From: Youngiibacter fragilis 232.1
GTDB taxonomy: Bacteria; Bacillota; Clostridia; Clostridiales; Clostridiaceae
Direction: 5' to 3'
Assembly: GCF_000495435.3 (NCBI RefSeq)
Contig: NZ_AXUN02000146.1
Span: 1 to 64,000, forward strand
DNA length: 64,000 nucleotides
In this document: positions 1 through 8,095 of the stretch, piece by piece
Position numbering within the stretch: the first letter of the stretch is position 1
Layout: each line of letters opens with the position of its first letter
Program-made: the position numbers and the translations under genes
The notes under the pieces: generated by a model
The model's input: only the letters and a program-made list of their open reading frames with translations
What the model was told of the DNA's origin: nothing
Database searches by the model: none

Positions 1-26
1 GATGTGTATGGTCAATTAACATCAAA

Positions 27-57
27 AAGAAGCTACCACTGTTTGTGATAGCTTCTT
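27..57 (-). terminator. Possible intrinsic terminator
   Basis: AAGAAGCTA (27-35) pairs perfectly with TAGCTTCTT (49-57). Read on the minus strand the stem runs straight into a T-rich stretch (complement of CAAAAA). No gene that it would serve is visible inside the window. Confidence 0.45.
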
Positions 58-293
58 GAGCGAGATTAACTTAATGCCATTGAACGTAAGTTGACAGTCT
101 ATTTGGAATGCGCGTATTGTAAATCCAGAGAATCGATTTTCGATATGGTGCCTGAGCATGTCTCAGCTCTATTGTCCTGTTCCTATTCTCACTCTTGTTA
201 ATATCTTAAGTCATGTATAAACACAAATTAAAATACACTACCTCATTCCCTTTCATTCGCAATCCTTTTGCATATTTTTCACAGGCGCAGCAA

Positions 294-324
294 AGGCAAT
301 GACTGAACCATTTCGTCATTGCCT
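294..324 (-). terminator. Terminator of the AAA/VWA operon
   Basis: AGGCAATGAC (294-303) and GTCATTGCCT (315-324) form a perfect 10-bp stem with an 11-base loop, five bases past the stop codon of the VWA gene. The following T tract is short, so efficiency is uncertain. Confidence 0.6.
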
Positions 325-328
325 CTAC

Positions 329-2083
329 TCATTCCATGTTAGCCAGCTCGTTCTGCAGCAGGACGCCCACTACATCTGCAAACTTCTCCGGTGATTCAAT
401 CCGTGCGAAATTACGTCCATATATCTTCCTTGCCGCTTCCACATTCTTGTCCAGACCTGTGAATACGCCTATGACTGATATTCCGCCACGGACTCCATTC
501 CTTACCTCTCTGGCAGCATCCTCTACCCCTGCGGGTCCTGCATACTCCCTCCTGCCGGGAAGCCTCCCTGACATGCTCCTGCCAGGCAACCTGCCTGACA
601 TGCTCATGCCGTGCATGTCATTGGGATCCCCGTCTGTAAGCACTATGAGTATCCTGTTCTGGTATTTGCCTCCTCCGGCAAGGTGCAGCGCTGTCCTTAT
701 TGCAAGGCCGTCCCTGTTGAAGCCGGCCACGGTATAGCCGAATATCTCCCTGTTTTTCTTGATTTCCTCGTAATCACGGTAGATATTCAGAACAAGGAAA
801 TCCCTGACGCTGCAGAAGGAAGAGACCCTGACCGGGATCCCGCAGCGTGTCAGGCTCTCAGCTATGATGTATCCCTGTGCAGCGATCGACTCCTGCCTTG
901 ACATCTGGGATGATGACCCGTCAAGCATGATGTCAACTGAGAGGTCCATTGTCTTTTCGCGGAGAGTCCTTATGAATACCATGTCGTCATTAAGATGGAC
1001 ATTCCTCCATACCTTTTCAATTACCAGGCTGCCGCTTTCAGACTTAAGTTTTGCTGACTCCATGCTCGTGAGCATGGTGTTCCTTATCCTTCTCTCAAGC
1101 CTTGAAATAAGGTTGGAATTTCTCGCATGGTTCTCCTCATAATGCCTTATGTTGATTTCCCTCTGTCTTGCCTTTGCCTTCATAACAAAAGCTGAAGCTT
1201 CACTCCCGGCAAAGATTCCTCTTGTCATGTGAAGATGGCAGCTGCTGTGGTTGCCTGTACAGAGGATGCCTTCAAGCGCCCTTGTGCCGTCATCAGGTAC
1301 AGATGGCTCACCGAAATGGCTTCTTATGTACTCCCTCTGGTCCTGCTCCCATTTGTTCCTGATCTTCAGCAGCTGAAGTGAAAATCCGCTTTTCCCTTCA
1401 GCATCCCCGATCCTTATTTCCCCGTTGTACTCAGCGGTTCCGAAGCTGAGCCTCTTGAGGTAAGGCACCCCCTGGGTAAGCCTTCGTCTGCCACCAAGAT
1501 GGACCATCTCCCTGCCGCTCCTTGTGCGCTTAGGCTTCATGCCCTTCTCATCCAGCGGAAGGAACTCGAAATAGCCCTCAAGTATATGGTTCATCCTCAC
1601 GATTATCATGTCGGTGTCCATTGATGCATCGAATTCAAGCTCGTCAAGTATCTTGGTCGCGAGTGGAGTTCCCTCCGCCTTCAGGCCAAGAGCTCTCCGA
1701 TAATGGGCAATCTCTATCTCATCAACCTCGTCGTAAGGTTCCTTCCCTTCCCATTTCCCCAATGTCTTAAGGGCATAGGCCTCCCTCAGCGGTCCGATCG
1801 CAGGCCTTTCCTCAAGTCCTTTGAGGAATGTGCCGTTCTCGATTCCAAGCCACATGAGGTTTCGAAATATCACAGCGTTCCTGTCACCCTCAAGGGTCCC
1901 GAAGAACGCGATGACCTTTTCAAACTCATAGTACCTGTGCGCCGCACCTATCACCTGGTTCCAGTAGATATCTGCCTTACCCCTTTCATCGTATGCCCTC
2001 ATTTCAGGTTTGAAGGCATAATCTCCTGCCGCTGTCCATATTATGTTGGATGCCCTAGCCTTTTCGCTTCCTCTGTCTTCCAT
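329..2083 (-). CDS. VWA-domain protein, NorD/CobT-like
   Basis: Protein of about 584 residues with an uncharacterised, charged N-terminal 380 residues and a C-terminal von Willebrand factor A domain. The metal-ion-dependent adhesion site is visible as DGSSS near residue 390 and LTDGDPN near 485, so the Mg-binding loop looks intact. Such VWA proteins pair with MoxR-type AAA ATPases (NorQ/NorD, CbbQ/CbbO) to insert metals or activate enzymes. The AAA gene lies directly upstream and its stop overlaps or abuts this start, so the two are one operon. I prefer the ATG at 2083, six bases inside the longest frame, because AGGGTG lies just upstream; a GTG at 2089 is possible. A nine-residue tandem duplication follows the LTDGDPN loop. 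The client enzyme is not evident. Confidence 0.8.
   Translation of the reverse strand: MEDRGSEKARASNIIWTAAGDYAFKPEMRAYDERGKADIYWNQVIGAAHRYYEFEKVIAFFGTLEGDRNAVIFRNLMWLGIENGTFLKGLEERPAIGPLREAYALKTLGKWEGKEPYDEVDEIEIAHYRRALGLKAEGTPLATKILDELEFDASMDTDMIIVRMNHILEGYFEFLPLDEKGMKPKRTRSGREMVHLGGRRRLTQGVPYLKRLSFGTAEYNGEIRIGDAEGKSGFSLQLLKIRNKWEQDQREYIRSHFGEPSVPDDGTRALEGILCTGNHSSCHLHMTRGIFAGSEASAFVMKAKARQREINIRHYEENHARNSNLISRLERRIRNTMLTSMESAKLKSESGSLVIEKVWRNVHLNDDMVFIRTLREKTMDLSVDIMLDGSSSQMSRQESIAAQGYIIAESLTRCGIPVRVSSFCSVRDFLVLNIYRDYEEIKKNREIFGYTVAGFNRDGLAIRTALHLAGGGKYQNRILIVLTDGDPNDMHGMSMSGRLPGRSMSGRLPGRREYAGPAGVEDAAREVRNGVRGGISVIGVFTGLDKNVEAARKIYGRNFARIESPEKFADVVGVLLQNELANME
551..604 (-). repeat. Two 27-bp tandem units in the VWA gene
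   Basis: Bases 551-577 and 578-604 are tandem 27-bp units that differ at four positions. Both encode the same nine residues, SMSGRLPGR, twice in a row; all four differences are synonymous. The duplicated segment lies in the loop after the second MIDAS motif. Confidence 0.85.
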
Positions 2084-2085
2084 GG

Positions 2086-3000
2086 TCACACCCTGAAGAT
2101 GTCATGTCTTTCAAGCTTCCCCGGAATCCTCAGGGCTATGACATCTTCAACAAGGGTTCGCTCGAACTCATCGAAGGACTTGTTCACGATCCCCATCCTG
2201 AGTGCCCTGTTTGCTTCAAGGCCCTTCTCCATGAGCCGTATCGCTGAGAGAAGTCCCCTCAAATCAACAGACTTTGTTGAAATCTCTGCGTTTCCGCTCT
2301 TCTTCTGGAGGTCGTTGAATAGTGCTGTGAACTGCTCCAGATACCTGCCCCTTAACTCAGGGAACTCCCTCTTGAGAAGCTTCTTCAGGTTCTCATCAGA
2401 AATTCCGGGCATGTCGATGACCATGAACCTCGATGCCAGGGCTTCATTCAGCTCCCTTGTACCTGCATAGCCATAGTTCATGGTTGCTATGAACCTGGTT
2501 GCTCCGTCCAGATGGTTCCTGTCATACCCAGGCACATCTATTATCCTTCTGAAATCCAGGGTCGCATGAAGGACTGCCACAGAATCGTTCTTGGCCATGT
2601 TGATCTCATCCAGTATGCCGAAGCCCCCATATCGTGCGCAATTGAGTATGGGTCCCTGCCTCATTGCCACTTCGCCGTTCCTGAAGGTATCAGTTCCAAT
2701 AAGGGACGATGAGTCTGTGTTGACATGGAAGGAGATGTCCCAGCTCGGCCTTCCGAAGGCTGCAGAGAGATTCTCGGAAAGTACGTTCTTTCCTGTCGCC
2801 TTTGGCCCTGTGAGCAGAAGGTTTTCACCGCAGAGGAGCGCAACAATGGCATCCTCCCAGACAGAGGTCCCATAGTAATGGAACTTCGGTCTGGGGATCC
2901 TGTATGCCATATCCTTGTCCACCTTGTAAAACTCCCTGAACTTCCTGATCTCTAACAAGAGGTTTTCCCTTATTCCCTCTTCCTTCAGAAAATCAAGCAT
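2086..3000 (-). CDS. MoxR-type AAA+ ATPase (NorQ/CbbQ-like)
   Basis: A 304-residue AAA+ ATPase. Walker A is GPKATGKN (residues 65-72), with Asn in place of the usual Thr/Ser, and Walker B is GILDEINMA (about 128-136). A glycine-rich pre-sensor region and an Arg-rich second half follow, typical of the MoxR branch. MoxR ATPases act as cytoplasmic chaperones that remodel or load metalloenzymes together with a VWA partner, here the next gene. The start has GGGGGAG upstream. The promoter region carries a GGCATATGTC element that also occurs at the DUF134 operon promoter, which suggests shared control. The actual substrate is unknown. Confidence 0.85.
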   Translation of the reverse strand: MLDFLKEEGIRENLLLEIRKFREFYKVDKDMAYRIPRPKFHYYGTSVWEDAIVALLCGENLLLTGPKATGKNVLSENLSAAFGRPSWDISFHVNTDSSSLIGTDTFRNGEVAMRQGPILNCARYGGFGILDEINMAKNDSVAVLHATLDFRRIIDVPGYDRNHLDGATRFIATMNYGYAGTRELNEALASRFMVIDMPGISDENLKKLLKREFPELRGRYLEQFTALFNDLQKKSGNAEISTKSVDLRGLLSAIRLMEKGLEANRALRMGIVNKSFDEFERTLVEDVIALRIPGKLERHDIFRV

Positions 3001-3031
3001 CGCAATCTCCCCCTACAACTCAACAGATATC

Positions 3032-3064
3032 ATTATCACAATATTTGACATATGCCATATTCAA
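3032..3064 (-). promoter_or_regulatory. Putative promoter with GACATATG element
   Basis: On the minus strand an extended -10 (TGTGATAAT, 3040-3032) lies upstream of the AAA gene. GGCATATGTC (3056-3047) sits just upstream of it, in the -35 to spacer zone. The same ten bases occur at 8526-8535 and a perfect palindromic version at 8564-8573. Confidence 0.4.
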
Positions 3065-3168
3065 TTTCATCTTACTACTTCAGTCCTATAAGTCAATTGA
3101 ATTCTTGAAACGCTGTCCTTGATCCTTTGAAAAGCCTCAAGACAAAATCCCCATGCTGACGCAGCAAT

Positions 3169-3196
3169 GGCATCCATGGCAAATACCATGGATGCC
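3169..3196 (-). terminator. Hairpin downstream of the peroxiredoxin gene
   Basis: GGCATCCATGG (3169-3179) and CCATGGATGCC (3186-3196) form a perfect 11-bp stem with a six-base loop, 37 bases past the peroxiredoxin stop. It lacks a clear T tract, so it may be a weak terminator or an RNA-end stabiliser. Confidence 0.45.
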
Positions 3197-3233
3197 TCTA
3201 TGCATTTGTTCATCTATCGGTCTTTTCTTTGGT

Positions 3234-3911
3234 TTACTTTTTTTCTCTCCTGAAGCACATGAACCAGTCGAGGCAATATGTGTCTTCGTTCTGGCTTTCC
3301 ATCCTTTCCTTGGCGGTTCCGCAGGAACCTGCTGTAGGTACAATGACATCGTCGCCAGGTCTCCAGTCTGCAGGAGTAGCAACTCCGTCGCTGTCTGCCT
3401 TCTGGAGAGCAAGGATCACCCTCTTGATTTCATCGAAGTTTCTTCCGGTTGACAACGGATAGTAGAGGATGAGCCTTATTATTCCCTTCGGGTCGATGAC
3501 AAATACAGCCCTTACTGCCTGCGTATTTGACTGACCAGGCTGGATCATTCCATACTTGTTGGCTACATCCATCCTTATGTCCTCAATCAGCGGGAAGGTG
3601 ACCTCCAGGTCCTTCATGCCCTTGAACTCAAGTTCCTTGATCTTCCTGAGCCAGGCAATATGGGCATAGATTGAATCTACTGAAAGCCCTACAAGCTCAG
3701 TATTGAGAGCCTTGAAGTCATCCATCATTGATGCGAAGGTCATGAATTCGGTGGTGCAGACAGGAGTAAAATCAGCCGGGTGCGAGAAAAGGATTACCCA
3801 CTTGCCTTTGTAGTCCTCAGGGAAGCTTATATCTCCCTGAGTGGTCTTTGCCTTGAAGGAAGGCGCCACGTCTCCGATAAGCGGCATTCTAAAAGCATTT
3901 GTAACTTCCAT
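3234..3911 (-). CDS. Peroxiredoxin, Prx6/archaeal type
   Basis: A 225-residue AhpC/TSA-family peroxidase that reduces H2O2 or organic peroxides. The peroxidatic Cys52 lies in HPADFTPVCTTEF, the signature of the Prx6 group. The C-terminal tail contains further cysteines (AGSCG and YCLDWFMC), as in archaeal-type Prx6 enzymes that use C-terminal cysteines for resolution. The length of about 225 fits the group. It has a strong ribosome binding site (GGAGGAG). It lies 53 bases downstream of the NifX-like gene on the same strand, so it is probably the last gene of the ORP-like operon, which would protect oxygen-sensitive Fe-S proteins. That link is inferred from position. Confidence 0.93.
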   Translation of the reverse strand: MEVTNAFRMPLIGDVAPSFKAKTTQGDISFPEDYKGKWVILFSHPADFTPVCTTEFMTFASMMDDFKALNTELVGLSVDSIYAHIAWLRKIKELEFKGMKDLEVTFPLIEDIRMDVANKYGMIQPGQSNTQAVRAVFVIDPKGIIRLILYYPLSTGRNFDEIKRVILALQKADSDGVATPADWRPGDDVIVPTAGSCGTAKERMESQNEDTYCLDWFMCFRREKK

Positions 3912-3964
3912 ATCTTCTCCTCCTCAAGATAAATTTATTCAAGTTGCGGTACAACCTTGAATTC

Positions 3965-4315
3965 CTAACACTCCCCATGATGCATATGCTCATGGCATAC
4001 AGACCCGGTAGATTTCAGTTCACCCTTAAGGTACCCTTCTGCTGCGAACTTTGCGTCGCCGGCAGCCCCGGTAACAACTTCGATGTTCCTTTCATTGAAC
4101 ATATGTATGGCGCTTCCACCCATTCCGCCTGAGATGATGACATCAACACCCATCTCGTGAAGGTATACGGGAAGAAAGCCCGGTCTGTGGCCAGGATTCG
4201 GTATCCTGTCAGCCCTTACTATGCTGCCATTCTCCTCATTGAAAATATTGAAGGCCTCACAGTGTCCGAAATGTTCCGTTACCATACCTCCGTTGCTTGC
4301 TACTGCTATCCTCAT
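3965..4315 (-). CDS. NifX/NifB-type cofactor-binding protein
   Basis: A 116-residue single-domain protein of the dinitrogenase iron-molybdenum cofactor-binding family. The N-terminus MRIAVAS and the motif EHFGHCEAFNIF match the family fold. The C-terminus is His-rich (CHEHMHHGEC), which could bind metal. It overlaps the end of the Mrp gene by four bases (ATGA), so translation is coupled. No nitrogenase genes are present; in anaerobes such proteins occur in MinD/Mrp operons, for example the orange protein ORP that carries a Mo-Cu-S cluster. Whether this one binds such a cluster is inference. Confidence 0.88.
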   Translation of the reverse strand: MRIAVASNGGMVTEHFGHCEAFNIFNEENGSIVRADRIPNPGHRPGFLPVYLHEMGVDVIISGGMGGSAIHMFNERNIEVVTGAAGDAKFAAEGYLKGELKSTGSVCHEHMHHGEC

Positions 4316-5172
4316 ATTGTTGCTCCTTCCATAAATGTATTTTCTTCATCAAACTGAAGCATGTCTGTTACCTTTTCAATGTCCTTTGCAATGTACCTTT
4401 CCATTTCTCCCCTGTCGCAGGTCCTTGCAAGCTCCGGATCGATCGGAAGCCTTGCGGTCATGGTTATGCCATGAGCTGCCGCCACCTCTTCGAGATGGCT
4501 GTCACCGAATATATAATGCTTCTTGCTGCACTCATCACATTCGAAGTATGACATGTTCTCAACTATCCCTAGTACCGGTATGTTCATGGACCTTGCCATG
4601 TTGACAGCCTTTGCAACTATCATCGATACAAGCTCCTGCGGTGAAGTTACGATAATGATCCCATCCACTGCAATCGACTGGAAAACAGTAAGCGGTACAT
4701 CCCCGGTTCCCGGCGGCATATCTATGAACATATAGTCAACGTCACCCCAGACAACATCTTTCCAGAACTGCTTTACTGCATTCGCTATAAGGGGACCTCT
4801 CCATATTATCGGGTCAGTGTCATTCTCAAGCAGAAGGTTTGACGACATTATCCCGATACCGGTTGCTGTCCTCATCGGATATATCCCCTGCTGGTCCATG
4901 AAAGCCCTTCCCGAAAGTCCGAACGCCTTAGGAATGGAAGGTCCCGTCAGGTCAGCATCAAGTATCGCCGTCTCAAACCCTTCCCTGTTCATCGCCACAG
5001 CCAGCATGGAGGTAACGAGTGATTTCCCGACTCCACCCTTTCCGCTGACAACTCCTATAACCTTTCCGATCCTGCTGAATTCATTGGCATCCTCAAGAAG
5101 AGACTGCTTTTCCTTCCTGTCTTCACATTCTTCGCCGCAGCTGCTGCAGTTTCCATTGCATCCTTCGCTCAT
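4312..5172 (-). CDS. Mrp/NBP35-type Fe-S carrier ATPase
   Basis: A 286-residue P-loop ATPase of the Mrp/ApbC/NBP35 family, which holds and transfers [4Fe-4S] clusters in the cytoplasm. A Cys-rich N-terminus (CNGNCSSCGEEC, residues 5-16) resembles NBP35. The deviant Walker A is SGKGGVGKS (about 43-51). PPGTGD is the family switch motif, and the C-terminal CDEC is the bridging-cluster CxxC. It sits between the MBL-fold gene and a NifX-like gene. It could deliver or assemble a cluster on the adjacent NifX-like proteins, which is inference from context. Confidence 0.92.
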   Translation of the reverse strand: MSEGCNGNCSSCGEECEDRKEKQSLLEDANEFSRIGKVIGVVSGKGGVGKSLVTSMLAVAMNREGFETAILDADLTGPSIPKAFGLSGRAFMDQQGIYPMRTATGIGIMSSNLLLENDTDPIIWRGPLIANAVKQFWKDVVWGDVDYMFIDMPPGTGDVPLTVFQSIAVDGIIIVTSPQELVSMIVAKAVNMARSMNIPVLGIVENMSYFECDECSKKHYIFGDSHLEEVAAAHGITMTARLPIDPELARTCDRGEMERYIAKDIEKVTDMLQFDEENTFMEGATI

Positions 5173-5188
5173 TTTACGCTCCTTAAGT

Positions 5189-6013
5189 TTAGATTTCTAT
5201 TGTTCTTCCGGCAGCCAGATAGTCAAGCTTGCCATCCATTATTTCCTTAAGCCTTTCATAGGCCTTCAGCCCTGTACAGTGACACGTGTAGTACATAGGG
5301 CCTGAAGCCCTCAGATAACTCCCGATCTCATCAATCTTTTCTGGGAGCTCGCTGGTTCCCCTGGATTTGTTATAGAGGTGGAACCCTCCTATCACAGCTT
5401 CAAGAAGTATGTTGCCTTCCACTGCAATCTCCTCGATTATGTTGACTATACCCCTGTGGGCACAACCTGCGAACAGCACGCCAATTCCGTCCTCCGTAAT
5501 CAGCATGTTCTGTTCGTGGGAAAAATCGTCATGCTGGAGCTTTCCTGCATGATCCATATACAAGTCTTCGTTGCCTGATGGTGAAAGCCTGTCTCCCTTA
5601 ATACCTGAAAACAGCTCAATACCCTCTTCTATCACATGATATTCTTCAACAGGCACTACCCGGCCAGAATCCAGTATTGACTTGTCAAGCCCTATGTATT
5701 TCCTGGTACCATCAGGCTTTGCAGCCCAGTGATCTTCAAAGGCTCTTCTGCTAATGAATGCTCTGGCCTTGCTGTTTAGTTCGAAGAACCTCTTTATTCC
5801 TCCGCCATGGTCATAATGCCCATGGGATATCACCAGAAAATCAACTGCCGAGAGGTCAACACCCATTCTTTCAGCGTTATCAGCAAAAGCTCCGGATGCA
5901 CCAGTGTCGAACAGTACCCTCTTTGATCCTGTCTCAATGTACAGGCTGAGTCCGTGCTCTTGACTGAATTCATCTGAAACTGATTCGTTGTCCATCAGTA
6001 CCTTTACGATCAT
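5189..6013 (-). CDS. MBL-fold metallohydrolase
   Basis: A 274-residue metallo-beta-lactamase-fold protein. The zinc signature HGHYDHGG lies at residues 64-71, with further ligand candidates in FAGCAHRG and in the C-terminal CHCTG. The closest subfamily I recognise is annotated after a dihydropterin-linked phosphate synthase of archaea, but the substrate here is unknown. The longest frame begins at 6034, but the best start is the ATG at 6013, with AAGGAG about 12 bases upstream. It still overlaps the end of the preceding MinD-type gene. This position inside MinD/NifX operons is recurrent in anaerobes. Confidence 0.87.
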   Translation of the reverse strand: MIVKVLMDNESVSDEFSQEHGLSLYIETGSKRVLFDTGASGAFADNAERMGVDLSAVDFLVISHGHYDHGGGIKRFFELNSKARAFISRRAFEDHWAAKPDGTRKYIGLDKSILDSGRVVPVEEYHVIEEGIELFSGIKGDRLSPSGNEDLYMDHAGKLQHDDFSHEQNMLITEDGIGVLFAGCAHRGIVNIIEEIAVEGNILLEAVIGGFHLYNKSRGTSELPEKIDEIGSYLRASGPMYYTCHCTGLKAYERLKEIMDGKLDYLAAGRTIEI

Positions 6014-6890
6014 ATTCCGATTCATCTCCTTCATTCATCAGTAAGCTCATGGTTTCTTCAAATACCTTCCTTGCAGCGTTACCCGAAGGACAGTCGATAT
6101 CCGCAATGCTGAGATTCCTGTTAACTGCCTCCAGGGCCTTCTTGTCAAAGGGTATTCTGCCCGCAAGAGGTATCCCTTCACTCCGGCACCATGATTCGAT
6201 TGATAACGCAATGTCCTGCTCCGTGTCCGCCTTGTTGATGCAGACTGCAACCTTTGTCCTGAACTGCCTTGCCGATGCCACTATCCTCTTCAGGTCGCTC
6301 ATTCCTGACAGGGAAGGCTCGGTTACGATAAGTACCATATCAACCCCTGTTATGGAAGCAATTACAGGACAACCTATCCCGGGAGACCCGTCAATTATTG
6401 CAATCCCTTCGGAGACGGCCTCATCTTTAAGCTGTCTCTTTACCTCCGTAACCAGAAGTCCTGAATTTCCGCTCCCCATCCTAAGCTCTGCAGTGGAGAA
6501 GATATCCTTTCCCCTGTAAAGCATCAGGTCGCCCGATACTGAATCCCTGAGTTCAACAGCTCCATACGGACATACGAGCATGCATACACCGCAGCCTTCA
6601 CAGGCATATGGTTCCACTTCATGGCCGTTAACGTCACTTATGGCACCGAATCTGCAGTATTCCATGCAGATTCCGCAGTCTGCGCATTTCCCCCTGTCGA
6701 TGAAGGCTTTAGGCATACCAAAGAACGGACGCATTTCAGGAGGTGATTCATGCCTTGTCACAAGATGAAGATTCGGGGCATCCACATCACAATCCGCGTA
6801 AGAGCGGGCATCAAGAAGCCTTATGAATGCAGCGGCTACGGTCGTCTTGCCGGTACCGCCCTTACCACTAAGTATCAGAAGCTGTTTCAC
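5970..6890 (-). CDS. MinD-superfamily ATPase with 2[4Fe-4S] insert (second copy)
   Basis: A 306-residue ATPase with an N-terminal deviant Walker A (LSGKGGTGKTT, residues 7-17). A ferredoxin insert at about residues 63-115 carries two four-Cys motifs (CADCGICMEYC and CEGCGVCMLVC) for two [4Fe-4S] clusters. IDGSPGIGCP is the switch region. It overlaps the upstream paralogue by 23 bases. Tandem MinD-like ferredoxin ATPases are characteristic of the anaerobe-specific ORP-type operons and probably act as a heterodimer. The physiological substrate is not established. Confidence 0.9.
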   Translation of the reverse strand: MKQLLILSGKGGTGKTTVAAAFIRLLDARSYADCDVDAPNLHLVTRHESPPEMRPFFGMPKAFIDRGKCADCGICMEYCRFGAISDVNGHEVEPYACEGCGVCMLVCPYGAVELRDSVSGDLMLYRGKDIFSTAELRMGSGNSGLLVTEVKRQLKDEAVSEGIAIIDGSPGIGCPVIASITGVDMVLIVTEPSLSGMSDLKRIVASARQFRTKVAVCINKADTEQDIALSIESWCRSEGIPLAGRIPFDKKALEAVNRNLSIADIDCPSGNAARKVFEETMSLLMNEGDESEYDRKGTDGQRISFR

Positions 6891-7740
6891 AGTTCACCTC
6901 CGACATCAGAGTCACAAATATCTCCTTGAACATGGCTGAATACTTTCCATTCTCCCTGACAGCTACCTTTCCATTGGAGTTCAGTCTTCCAAGTTCCATA
7001 TCAAAGGGAATCCTCCCTATTATCCTGATGTTGTTTTCATTGCAGTATCGCCTGGACGGGTCCTCCCCATCATCACATTTGTTGAGTATGGCTCCAAAGG
7101 GCTTTCCCATCTTCATCACCAGCTGATGAACCATCCTCAGGTTATGCGCTCCGAAAATCGATGGTTCAGCGACGAGAATGCAGTAATCAGAATCCCTTAT
7201 GCTCTCCATCACGGAACATGAGCTTCCAGGAGGACAATCAAGGATTACCATACCCTTCTCTTTTCTGACCTCCTCAAGAAGCTTCCTGTTGACCGGAACG
7301 CCTGACTCTACACCGATATCCGTGATTCCCGAATATATTTTGATTTCATCAGACCATCCCGACTTGATTTCACCTATAGGGTTATCATATTCTGATATGG
7401 CTTTTTCAGGGCAGACTATGGAACAGCCTCCGCAGGAGTGGCATACATTCTCAAATACCACTACCCTTCTGGCAATGAACGCCAGAGCGTTGAACCGGCA
7501 GAAATCAATGCATTCCCTGCAGCCTGTGCAAAGGCCTTTGTCAACTATCGGAAGCTTTGCAGCAACTGTCATGTTTCCTGTCCACTCCGGCTTAAGGAAG
7601 ATATGGCCGTTTGGCTCCTCCACGTCACAGTCCACATAGACAGCATCATCTGCGACCGCTGACAGGTTCACTGAAATAAGAGTCTTTCCTGTCCCGCCCT
7701 TTCCACTGAGGACTGCAATCCTTGAATTACTTCTCCCCAT
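6868..7740 (-). CDS. MinD-superfamily ATPase with 2[4Fe-4S] insert (first copy)
   Basis: A 290-residue paralogue of the next gene. Walker A is LSGKGGTGKTL (residues 12-22), the ferredoxin insert has CTGCRECIDFC and CHSCGGCSIVC (about residues 71-105), and the switch region is LDCPPGSSC. It overlaps the NifX-like gene upstream by 14 bases and the second MinD-type gene downstream by 23 bases, so the whole block is translationally coupled. The family uses ATP to drive electron transfer or cluster handling, as in NifH and related proteins. The role here is inferred. Confidence 0.9.
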   Translation of the reverse strand: MGRSNSRIAVLSGKGGTGKTLISVNLSAVADDAVYVDCDVEEPNGHIFLKPEWTGNMTVAAKLPIVDKGLCTGCRECIDFCRFNALAFIARRVVVFENVCHSCGGCSIVCPEKAISEYDNPIGEIKSGWSDEIKIYSGITDIGVESGVPVNRKLLEEVRKEKGMVILDCPPGSSCSVMESIRDSDYCILVAEPSIFGAHNLRMVHQLVMKMGKPFGAILNKCDDGEDPSRRYCNENNIRIIGRIPFDMELGRLNSNGKVAVRENGKYSAMFKEIFVTLMSEVNCETASDT

Positions 7741-8095
7741 GTCCGTGAAACCCGGGATGGATACCTTCTAGAGTCTCAAGCTCACCCTTTATCATCCTGC
7801 TGATATTGGTAAAGGCAGTTCCTTCAATGGATGCATATAATCTGACGCCGGCTGCTCTCAGTACCTCAGCGGCATTTTCACCAAGCCTTGGTGTTATCAG
7901 CACATCTGCTCCAAGGTCAACTACAGTCTGGGCAGCCTTGATTCCTGCACCTCCCTGGCTCTTTGCTGCTGTATTCTCCTCTATGTCATATTCCCTGGTT
8001 ATATCGTCATATGCCAGATAATACTGTGTCCTTCCGAAATGTGCACTTACCTTTGCATCAATAGACCTGTCTTCTACCGGCAACACTATCTTCAT
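7727..8095 (-). CDS. NifX/NifB-type cofactor-binding protein
   Basis: A 122-residue protein of the same family as the gene at 3965-4315. The N-terminus is MKIVLPVED and the family motif appears as [10 protein letters not shown]. It overlaps the DUF134 gene by four bases and is the second gene of the operon. The two NifX-like proteins differ clearly in sequence, so they may bind different clusters or partners. Confidence 0.9.
   Translation of the reverse strand: MKIVLPVEDRSIDAKVSAHFGRTQYYLAYDDITREYDIEENTAAKSQGGAGIKAAQTVVDLGADVLITPRLGENAAEVLRAAGVRLYASIEGTAFTNISRMIKGELETLEGIHPGFHGHGEK

Larger units (their letters stand above)
1..328. other. Left-edge intergenic region
   Basis: No convincing gene is visible here. 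The minus strand has a short open stretch ending near position 72 whose residues (for example YNTRIPNRL) vaguely recall the end of an IS3-type transposase, but no conserved core is present, so I do not call one. The region holds two hairpins that are listed separately. Confidence 0.4.

Noticed and set aside
60-200. Possible C-terminal remnant of an IS3-type transposase on the minus strand
   Set aside because: Only a few residues recall the family, no DDE motif or inverted repeat is present, and the frame is short.
3965-8095. Nitrogen fixation genes
   Set aside because: The NifX/NifH-like folds are present, but no nifHDK or nifB radical-SAM gene accompanies them; the MinD-type proteins carry ferredoxin inserts not found in NifH.
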